A stretch of DNA of 64,000 nt from JANQHO01 sp965218075 (lineage in GTDB: Bacteria > Bacteroidota > Bacteroidia > Flavobacteriales > Schleiferiaceae). The position numbers and the translations under genes were made by a program. Every line of letters begins with the position of its first letter. Within the stretch, counting starts at the first letter, position 1. The stretch is taken from positions 1,550,001-1,614,000 of the forward strand of contig CBDCJZ010000003.1 of the NCBI GenBank assembly GCA_965218075.1, written 5' to 3'. The notes under the pieces were generated by a model. It saw only the letters and a list, made by a program, of their open reading frames with translations, searched no databases and was not told where the DNA came from. This document shows positions 58,197-64,000 of the stretch, one piece after another.

Positions 58197-58634
58197 TTAC
58201 GTTGGTTTATTTCCGGTTATTGTTAACCCTATACTTTTGGCAGTACCAGCCACCATATTCATGGCTGACTCAATAGTGAAAGCGTTTAAATCCTGCATTT
58301 TATCCTCTGCTATAGCTTTTATTTGCTCCCAGCTTACTTTACCTACTTTTTGCAGGTTGGATTGGGGGGATCCTTTTTTGATTTTTGCAGCTTCCATTAA
58401 CTGAACAGTTGCTGGTGGAGTTTTGATGACAAAGTCAAAAGATTTGTCCATATATACAGTAATAATCACCGGAAGTACCTTATCCTGCTTATCTTGCGTG
58501 CGAGCGTTGAACTGCTTGCAAAACTCCATAATATTTACTCCTTTTGCACCTAAAGCGGGGCCAACAGGAGGGGAAGGATTGGCGGCACCACCTTTCACCT
58601 GAAGCTTAATTATAGCGTTTACTTCTTTGGCCAT
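58197..58634 (-). CDS. rplK: Ribosomal protein L11
   Basis: A 145-residue protein of the GTPase-associated centre. The N-terminal VKGGAANPSPPVGPALGAKG motif contains the prolines that contact 23S rRNA and thiostrepton-type drugs. The C-terminal RNA-binding domain is complete. It follows nusG after 9 bp. Confidence 0.97.
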   Translation of the reverse strand: MAKEVNAIIKLQVKGGAANPSPPVGPALGAKGVNIMEFCKQFNARTQDKQDKVLPVIITVYMDKSFDFVIKTPPATVQLMEAAKIKKGSPQSNLQKVGKVSWEQIKAIAEDKMQDLNAFTIESAMNMVAGTAKSIGLTITGNKPT

Positions 58635-58643
58635 TTTTATTCT

Positions 58644-59192
58644 CTATTCTTTTTCTACTTGCATGTAAGATAATTCGAGAGGAGTTTTTCTACCAAAAAT
58701 TTTTACCACTACTCCTAATTTTCTCTTTTCTTCGTTTATCTTTTCAATAGTTCCGTTAAAACCATTGAACGGTCCACCTATTACTTTAATTGCCTCTCCT
58801 ACTACAAATGGTATATTAATTTGTTCTTCTGCTTCAGAAAGCTCATCGAATTTACCGAGCAAACGATTTACTTCATTTTGGCGCAAAGGCACCGGATCTC
58901 CATCTTTTCCAGTCCCCAAAAACCCTAGTACCCCATTTATTTTTTTAATTGTATAAATTAACTCACCGATAAGATTAGCTTCAATCATTATGTAACCGGG
59001 AATGTAATTTCTTTCCCTGCTTACTTTCTTACCACTTTTTATTTGATATACTTTTTCAGTGGGAATCAAAATCTGCCCGAGATAATCATTCAACGATGCA
59101 TATTTCACTTCATCTTCTATATGAGTCTTTACTCTATTTTCCTTTCCGGAAATAACTCGAACTACGTACCATTTCCCCCCAGAATCAGTCAT
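58644..59192 (-). CDS. nusG: Transcription termination/antitermination factor NusG
   Basis: NusG binds RNA polymerase and couples it to Rho or the ribosome. I place the start at the ATG at 59192 (MTDSGGKWYVVRVIS), 182 residues, because it matches the family N-terminus and leaves secE intact. An ATG at 59222 in the same frame would overlap the end of secE by 14 bases. The NGN domain (YIPGYIMIEANL) and the KOW motif (GEAIKVIGGPFNGFNGTIE) are clear. Confidence 0.95.
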   Translation of the reverse strand: MTDSGGKWYVVRVISGKENRVKTHIEDEVKYASLNDYLGQILIPTEKVYQIKSGKKVSRERNYIPGYIMIEANLIGELIYTIKKINGVLGFLGTGKDGDPVPLRQNEVNRLLGKFDELSEAEEQINIPFVVGEAIKVIGGPFNGFNGTIEKINEEKRKLGVVVKIFGRKTPLELSYMQVEKE

Positions 59193-59208
59193 CAAATCAA
59201 TCTGTTTC

Positions 59209-59400
59209 TTAAAAAAACTCATAAAAGGTTTCTAATACGAAGCCTATCACTTTATCCATAACAAAAATGATTAGTGATATTATTACGGAAGCCACGGCTA
59301 CCAAAACCGCTGTTTTCTGTAACTCACTCCAACTTGGCCAAGAAGTCTTATTAATAAGCTCTTTATAAGATTCCTGAAGATAAGCTCTTGTTTTGTTCAT
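59209..59400 (-). CDS. secE: Preprotein translocase subunit SecE
   Basis: The single-helix SecE that stabilises SecY. It has 63 residues: an amphipathic start (YLQESYKELINKTSWPSWSE) followed by one membrane helix with VASVIISLIIFVMD. It lies between tRNA-Trp and nusG on the same strand, the typical Bacteroidota order. Confidence 0.94.
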   Translation of the reverse strand: MNKTRAYLQESYKELINKTSWPSWSELQKTAVLVAVASVIISLIIFVMDKVIGFVLETFYEFF

Positions 59401-59414
59401 TCTTTAATACTTTG

Positions 59415-59487
59415 CACGGATGGTAAGAATCGAACTCACGACCTTCGGTTTTGGAGACCGCTGCTCTACCAACTGAGCTACACCCGT
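59415..59487 (-). tRNA. tRNA-Trp (anticodon CCA)
   Basis: The minus strand folds as a complete cloverleaf. The acceptor arms ACGGGTG and CATCCGT pair with one G-T, the D-arm is GCTCAGTTGGTAGAGC, the anticodon loop is CTCCAAA and the T-arm has TTCGATT. It lies between tuf and secE. The CCA tail is not encoded. Confidence 0.97.
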
Positions 59488-59551
59488 ATTTAGGTATGAA
59501 GGCCTGGCGATTTTTGGCATCACATCTTTTGGCTGAAATTCACCACTAGTC

Positions 59552-60739
59552 TTACTCTATAATCTCTGTAATCTGACCTGCACCAACAGTTCTACCACCT
59601 TCGCGCATAGCGAAGTGGAGGCCTTTGTTAAGAGCTACAGGAGCAATAAGCTCAGCTGTAATGGTTAGATTATCGCCCGGCATTACCATTTCAATACCTT
59701 CAGGTAATTGAATCTCACCAGTTACATCGGTTGTACGAAGATAGAACTGAGGGCGATATTTATTGTGAAAAGGGGTGTGACGACCTCCTTCCTTTTTCTT
59801 AAGGATATATACCTCAGCTTTGAACTTTTTATGTGGAGTAATTGAACCCGGTTTGCAAATTACCATGCCCCTCCTTATGTCTGTTTTTTCAATCCCACGA
59901 AGAAGGGCACCCACATTGTCTCCTGCTTCGCCTCTATCGAGGATCTTGCGGAACATCTCTACTCCAGTAACGGTAGAGGTGAGCTTCTCATCCCCAAAAC
60001 CTATAATCTCAACGGGATCACCAGTATTAGCAACACCAGTTTCAATGCGACCAGTAGCAACAGTACCACGACCAGTAATTGAGAATACGTCTTCTATAGG
60101 CATCAGAAAGGGCTTTTCATTATAGCGCTGGGGTTCTTCAATCCACTCATCAACAGCATTCATAAGCTTTATTATAGCACTTACCCATTTTTCCTCTCCA
60201 TTAAGAGCACTTAATGCGGAACCTCGAATTATAAGGGTATTGTCGCCATCATATTCGTAGAAAGAAAGAAGCTCGCGGATTTCCATTTCAACCAGTTCTA
60301 AAAGCTCTTCATCATCAACCATGTCTACTTTATTCATGAAAACAACAATACGTGGAATACCTACCTGGCGACCGAGAAGAATATGCTCACGGGTTTGGGG
60401 CATGGGGCCATCTGCAGCGTCAACCACAAGAATAGCGCCATCCATCTGTGCGGCACCCGTAACCATGTTCTTTACATAGTCTGCATGACCCGGACAGTCT
60501 ACATGAGCATAATGACGGTTTTTTGTTTGATACTCAACGTGAGCTGTATTAATTGTAATACCCCTTTCTTTTTCTTCAGGAGCATTGTCAATTGAGTCAA
60601 ATGAACGTCGTTCGGAGAGACCAGCATCAGCCAATACAGTAGTAATGGCGGCAGTCAGAGTAGTCTTACCATGATCAACGTGTCCGATAGTACCGATATT
60701 TAAATGCGGTTTGTTACGAACGAAATTTTCTTTTCCCAT
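59552..60739 (-). CDS. tuf: Elongation factor Tu
   Basis: EF-Tu delivers aminoacyl-tRNAs to the ribosome. The 395 residues have the P-loop GHVDHGKTT near 18-26, the switch II DCPGHADYVKNM, the NKVD base motif, and domains II and III complete. It lies between tRNA-Thr and tRNA-Trp, so it is probably cotranscribed with tRNAs, which would require processing of the transcript. Confidence 0.98.
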   Translation of the reverse strand: MGKENFVRNKPHLNIGTIGHVDHGKTTLTAAITTVLADAGLSERRSFDSIDNAPEEKERGITINTAHVEYQTKNRHYAHVDCPGHADYVKNMVTGAAQMDGAILVVDAADGPMPQTREHILLGRQVGIPRIVVFMNKVDMVDDEELLELVEMEIRELLSFYEYDGDNTLIIRGSALSALNGEEKWVSAIIKLMNAVDEWIEEPQRYNEKPFLMPIEDVFSITGRGTVATGRIETGVANTGDPVEIIGFGDEKLTSTVTGVEMFRKILDRGEAGDNVGALLRGIEKTDIRRGMVICKPGSITPHKKFKAEVYILKKKEGGRHTPFHNKYRPQFYLRTTDVTGEIQLPEGIEMVMPGDNLTITAELIAPVALNKGLHFAMREGGRTVGAGQITEIIE

Positions 60740-60809
60740 AGTTTTTAAAATGCTTAATTTTAGTTTACTTTATTTACAATAAGCGAGACCGCCATGGTCT
60801 TCCACTTTG

Positions 60810-60881
60810 AGCCAATGAGGGGAATTGAACCCCTGACCTTTTCCTTACCAAGGAAGCGCTCTACCACTGAGCTACATCGGC
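60810..60881 (-). tRNA. tRNA-Thr (anticodon GGT)
   Basis: The acceptor arms GCCGATG and CATTGGC pair, with one G-T. The anticodon loop is TTGGTAA and the T-arm has TTCAATT. The anticodon stem reads CTTCC against GGAAA, so the outermost pair (27-43) is a C-A mismatch where most Bacteroidota tRNAs would have C-G. It should still fold. Confidence 0.95.
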
Positions 60882-60945
60882 AGCTTGGTTATTTAGCTAA
60901 AAGCCCGATCATACTCAGCTAAAAACCAATAACCACCTAACTTAG

Positions 60946-61019
60946 AGCGGGAAACGGGATTCGAACCCGCGACCCTCAGCTTGGAAGGCTGATGCTCTAG
61001 CCAACTGAGCTACTCCCGC
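60946..61019 (-). tRNA. tRNA-Gly (anticodon TCC)
   Basis: The acceptor arms GCGGGAG and TTCCCGC pair. The D-arm is GCTCAGTTGGCTAGAGC, the anticodon stem is TCAGC/GCTGA around CTTCCAA, and the T-loop has TTCGAAT. It lies 64 bp upstream of tRNA-Thr(GGT) in transcription order. Confidence 0.97.
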
Positions 61020-61101
61020 TGGTTAAAGTTCAAAATTCGAGATAATTCCTAGCTTTTTAAGGCACAGCCTTAAAATCGAAATGATGAACTTCTTTCGCCT
61101 G

Positions 61102-61184
61102 TGGGAAGAGCAGGATTCGAACCTACGAAGGCGATAGCCAACAGATTTACAGTCTGCCCTCGTTGACCGCTTGAGTATCTTCCC
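61102..61184 (-). tRNA. tRNA-Tyr (anticodon GTA)
   Basis: The acceptor arms GGGAAGA and TCTTCCC pair. The anticodon arm is CAGACTGTAAATCTG. A long variable arm, typical of bacterial tRNA-Tyr, follows, and the T-loop has TTCGAAT. The length is 83 bases. Confidence 0.97.
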
Positions 61185-61237
61185 ATTTTTGCCTGTGGAA
61201 GCAAGTAGCTTATTGAAACTTAATTGCTTCCACTCAG

Positions 61238-61311
61238 AGCCTGTGGAGGGATTCGAACCCCCGACCAGCTGATTACAAATCAGCTGCTCTGGCCAACTGA
61301 GCTACACAGGC
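61238..61311 (-). tRNA. tRNA-Thr (anticodon TGT)
   Basis: The acceptor arms GCCTGTG and CACAGGC pair perfectly. The anticodon stem GCTGA/TCAGC encloses TTTGTAA, and the T-loop has TTCGAAT. It is first of the four-tRNA group upstream of tuf. Confidence 0.97.
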
Positions 61312-61409
61312 TAATACAGCTAGCTACCTATTGAAATAACAACTCGTTGAAAAAAAAGAATTGCAAATCTATAAAGAAATTAATTACTACAAATAGCAGA
61401 AAAAAGATT

Positions 61410-61715
61410 TTAAGAATTCATGTTTTTCGTCTTTTCTTTATACCTGCGCAACTGTCTACGTAGGGCTTGAATGGATAAATCTGTTGCTTCTTCAAATGAT
61501 CTACATAGTTTTTTTACTACGAGATTACGCTTCGGTATATTCAGTCTTACTTCAGCGATTTTATTTTGTTTAGTATGGTTATTATCCACTTTTAAAAACA
61601 CTTCACCATTAATGATACGATCATAAAACTGATCTAACTTGTTCATTTTTCTGCGAATGAAATCGACAAGTCTTTGATCTGCAGTAAAGTTTACAGACTT
61701 AATGTATATTTTCAT
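61410..61715 (-). CDS. hpf: Ribosome hibernation promoting factor, short form
   Basis: A 101-residue HPF/YfiA-type protein that binds the 30S decoding site in stationary phase and promotes 100S dimers. The ATG at 61715 (MKIYIKSVNFTADQRL) avoids overlap with the xer gene. An in-frame start at 61736 would overlap its end by 17 bases. The beta-alpha-beta-beta-beta-alpha fold is followed by a basic tail (RRQLRRYKEK). The long-form C-terminal domain is absent. It follows the recombinase after 4 bp. Confidence 0.9.
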   Translation of the reverse strand: MKIYIKSVNFTADQRLVDFIRRKMNKLDQFYDRIINGEVFLKVDNNHTKQNKIAEVRLNIPKRNLVVKKLCRSFEEATDLSIQALRRQLRRYKEKTKNMNS

Positions 61716-61719
61716 AGAA

Positions 61720-62619
61720 CTAAGATTTTTTATCACCTCTCGGGTGGCTTTGGTTATATGATTTCTTGATTTGGTCTATTGAGTTGTAAGCATAGACCTG
61801 AGTAGCTGATAAGCTAGAGTGTCCCAGCAATTCCTTGATTGAATTGAGATCAGCTCCTCTATTAAGCATATGAGTAGCAAACGAATGCCTCAATATGTGA
61901 GGGCTTTTTTTCTCGATCTCAGAAACTAAACTAAGATGTTTTTTTACCATGTTGTATACGAGCTTTGGATAGAGCTTATTTTGTTTTTTATTAACAAAGA
62001 ACCATGATTGAGAAAGCATGGGTCTCGTCGTAGTTTGTTGCTTTTTATAAGAGATCAGGGATTGTTTAAAACTTTCGCTAATGGGGATATAGCGCTCTTT
62101 ATTGCGTTTTCCCAATACTTTGACATGACCTGATTCGATATCTATATCCTCAACCTTGAGGTTAATAAGCTCATTCAAACGCATTCCTGTGTTGTAGAAA
62201 GTTTCGATAATCATTTTTTCTGTTCTACTCCATTCGTCATCTGGAAACAATTCACCATCTAATAATAAATTAAGGTCATCTTGACTGACCACTCTTAAAA
62301 GCCTTTTACCTTGTTTAGGGGAAATGATCTTACTCATAGGATTAGTTTCCATTTTCTGCCTACTCAGTAAAAAACGAAATAAAGTTTTTAGGCTAGATAT
62401 TTTGCGATTTACAGTTCTGGCAGACAGACCACTTTCCATTAGATTTATAATCCAGCCTCTGATTATGTGATGATTGATCTCAGAAATGTCATCAATTTTA
62501 AATTCATTATAAAGAAGAAAATCAGCAAATGATTGAAGATCAGTCGAATATGCAATTATAGTATGTTCAGAATATCTTTTCTGGAATCTGAGATAATCAA
62601 AAAATTCATCGAACTCCAT
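61720..62619 (-). CDS. Tyrosine recombinase XerC/XerD type
   Basis: A site-specific recombinase of 299 residues, most likely the chromosome-dimer resolvase. The N-terminal SAM-like core-binding domain begins FDEFFDYLRFQKRYSEHTI. Catalytic residues are in place: Arg in NTGMRLNELINL, Lys in VLGKRNKERYIP, His-x2-Arg in HILRHSFATH, His in LLGHSSLSATQ, and the nucleophile Tyr in QVYAYNS. It could be XerC or XerD; I cannot tell which. Its place between rpsU and hpf is normal for the phylum and suggests a chromosomal rather than an integron role. Confidence 0.93.
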   Translation of the reverse strand: MEFDEFFDYLRFQKRYSEHTIIAYSTDLQSFADFLLYNEFKIDDISEINHHIIRGWIINLMESGLSARTVNRKISSLKTLFRFLLSRQKMETNPMSKIISPKQGKRLLRVVSQDDLNLLLDGELFPDDEWSRTEKMIIETFYNTGMRLNELINLKVEDIDIESGHVKVLGKRNKERYIPISESFKQSLISYKKQQTTTRPMLSQSWFFVNKKQNKLYPKLVYNMVKKHLSLVSEIEKKSPHILRHSFATHMLNRGADLNSIKELLGHSSLSATQVYAYNSIDQIKKSYNQSHPRGDKKS

Positions 62620-62691
62620 AAACGAAAAAAGAGAAATGCAAAATTACAAATCCTTGCTTTGAGTATCTCAATATATAAATATACTTAAAGA

Positions 62692-62883
62692 CTATTCTTC
62701 ACTCTGATGCTTTTGCTGAATGTAGGCAGCCTTAATAATTTCGTTTCTTCTTTTTACAGAAGGCTTTATAAACTGCTGACGTGCATGGATTTCTCTCCGA
62801 ACTCCAGTTCTGTCATATTTTCTCTTGTAGCGTTTTAAAGCACGTTCAATAGACTCATTTTCTTTAACAGAAATCACTAGCAT
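62692..62883 (-). CDS. rpsU: Ribosomal protein S21
   Basis: A 63-residue basic protein of the small subunit, near the 16S 3' end. It reads MLVISVKENESIERALKRYK followed by KYDRTGVRREIHARQQFIKP. The ATG at 62883 is the likely start; a TTG lies one codon upstream. It precedes xer in the same direction after a 72-bp gap. Confidence 0.95.
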   Translation of the reverse strand: MLVISVKENESIERALKRYKRKYDRTGVRREIHARQQFIKPSVKRRNEIIKAAYIQQKHQSEE

Positions 62884-62903
62884 CAATGCACAATTAAGGA
62901 CTG

Positions 62904-62911
62904 TAAAGGTA
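62904..62911 (-). promoter_or_regulatory. Candidate -7 promoter box of rpsU
   Basis: TACCTTTA on the minus strand differs from TAnnTTTG in the last base and ends 20 bases before the rpsU ATG. The short leader resembles that proposed for gltX. No -33 match is convincing. Confidence 0.3.
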
Positions 62912-62932
62912 AAGAATATTTTTTGGGAAAAA

Positions 62933-64000
62933 CTACTCTTTCATCAAGTTTTTTGAGAGTATCGCTTTTTGTATTTCACTGGTACCTTCACCAATGGTAC
63001 AAAGCTTCACATCACGATAAAACTTTTCAACTGGAAAATCTTTGGTAAAACCATAGCCTCCAAATATCTGTACGGCCTCATTGCAGACCTTTACGGCTAC
63101 TTCCGAGGCATAATATTTGGCCATAGCGCTTGAATCAGTAACTTTTTGTCCTTTGTCTTCAAGATCAGCAGCTTTGAAAGTCAAAAGTTCAGCTGCCTGG
63201 ATTTCAGTGGCCATATCAGCCAATTTAAAAGCAATGGCTTGAAAGTTAGAAATTGGCTGACCGAACTGTTTTCTCTCTTTAGAATATTTTTTAGCAGCTT
63301 CAAAGGCCCCGTAAGCGATTCCCAATGACAAAGCGGCAATAGAAATACGTCCTCCATCTAGAACTTTCATGGCCTGAATAAAACCTCTTCCCTCTTTACC
63401 TAGCATATTTTCGGCAGGGATACGGCAATTGTCGAAGATCATTTCTGCCGTTTCAGAAGCGCGCATGCCGAGCTTGTTTTCTTTTTTCCCTCCCGAAAAA
63501 CCGAGAGTTTCTCTTTCTACAATGAAAGCTGTAATTCCATGATTATCGAGCGGTTCGCCAGTACGGGCAAGTACTACTGCCACGTGCCCGCTAATGCCAT
63601 GGGTGATCCAGTTTTTAGCTCCGTTAATCACCCAGTGATTGCCATCTCTTTCGGCACTTACACGCATGCGTATAGCATCGGATCCAGTGTTAGCCTCTGT
63701 TAACCCCCAAGCACCTATCCATTCAGCAGAAGCTAGTTTGGGGAGATATTTTCTTTTTTGTTTTTCATTGCCAAATAGCAAAATATGACCGATGCAAAGT
63801 GAGTTATGGGCAGTCACCGACAAGCTTATAGAAGGGTCAACTTTACTAAGTTCAGTAATAGCTGTAACATATTCATGATAACCTAGGCCTGCCCCCCCAT
63901 GTTTTTCAGGTACCAAAATTCCCATTAGACCAAGTTTTCCCAATTTTTTAAAAATCTCAATGGGGAATTCCTGCCTTTCGTCCCATTTCATGATGTTTGG
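62933..64000 (-). CDS. Acyl-CoA dehydrogenase, N-terminus beyond the window
   Basis: A flavoenzyme that oxidises acyl-CoA to enoyl-CoA. The frame is open to the right edge (355 codons in the window), and the family is about 380 residues, so about 25 N-terminal residues are outside. A Met near 63991 is probably internal. The FAD and substrate segments AWGLTEANTGSDA and NWITHGISG are present. The C-terminal IGEGTSEIQK keeps the catalytic-type Glu seen in short-chain enzymes. YGGYGFTKDFPVEK-type residues precede it. It could act with the enoyl-CoA hydratase at 22562. Chain-length preference cannot be read. Confidence 0.94.
   Translation of the reverse strand, partial: PNIMKWDERQEFPIEIFKKLGKLGLMGILVPEKHGGAGLGYHEYVTAITELSKVDPSISLSVTAHNSLCIGHILLFGNEKQKRKYLPKLASAEWIGAWGLTEANTGSDAIRMRVSAERDGNHWVINGAKNWITHGISGHVAVVLARTGEPLDNHGITAFIVERETLGFSGGKKENKLGMRASETAEMIFDNCRIPAENMLGKEGRGFIQAMKVLDGGRISIAALSLGIAYGAFEAAKKYSKERKQFGQPISNFQAIAFKLADMATEIQAAELLTFKAADLEDKGQKVTDSSAMAKYYASEVAVKVCNEAVQIFGGYGFTKDFPVEKFYRDVKLCTIGEGTSEIQKAILSKNLMKE

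Overview
The window is AT-rich chromosomal DNA from a member of the phylum Bacteroidota, most likely near the Cytophagales. Three things point there. The gene order is typical of that phylum: tRNA-Thr/Tyr/Gly/Thr-tuf-tRNA-Trp-secE-nusG-rplK-rplA-rplJ-rplL-rpoB-rpoC-DUF3467, and a DUF4175 giant-ybeY-mnmG cluster. Type IX secretion parts are present: a PorV/PorQ-type barrel and a decayed secreted protein with a sorting domain. Several genes lack a clear Shine-Dalgarno site but carry TAnnTTTG-like boxes a short way upstream. I cannot name the genus. Many decayed genes, split operons and broken insertion sequences suggest a host-associated lineage in an early or middle stage of genome erosion, but that is inference.

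Layout. 1-15 kb: partial pgk, holB, a class I SAM methyltransferase pseudogene behind mnmG, ybeY, a 1090-residue DUF4175 coiled-coil membrane protein, gltX-folB, and sucA-sucB (2-oxoglutarate dehydrogenase E1/E2). 15.7-21.3 kb: a complete three-gene RND efflux system (permease, adaptor, TolC). 21.3-22.6 kb: a DNA methyltransferase pseudogene with an inverted 3' end. 22.6-30.6 kb: enoyl-CoA hydratase, an NtrY-like histidine kinase, atpA-atpG cut off from the rest of the ATP synthase genes by a small repeat element, an orphan fumarylacetoacetase, and glyA. 30.6-32.4 kb: two pseudogenes, a phosphoribosyltransferase and a type IX secreted protein. 32.4-38.3 kb: surface-polysaccharide functions (flippase, glycosyltransferase, YfhO-type membrane protein). 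38.3-42.1 kb: a graveyard holding two IS1595-family transposase remnants and two more DNA methyltransferase remnants. 42.1-47.5 kb: dicarboxylate/amino-acid symporter, lnt, PorV-like protein, pssA, purS. 47.5-47.9 kb: a small membrane ORF and a short inverted-repeat element. 47.9-62.9 kb: the transcription/translation cluster, then hpf, a Xer recombinase and rpsU. 62.9 kb to the end: a partial acyl-CoA dehydrogenase.

The intact genes are mostly housekeeping: glycolysis, TCA cycle, oxidative phosphorylation, translation, envelope lipid and lipoprotein maturation. The accessory DNA is where genes are being lost. The most notable unexplained structure is a small repeat family with GTTCATGACTAGTTTAA-type inverted ends. 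It has one copy of about 300 bp directly upstream of atpA and one internally deleted copy of 104 bp near 47.8 kb. Three remnants of DNA methyltransferases, two beside IS1595 copies, point to repeated gain and loss of restriction-modification genes.
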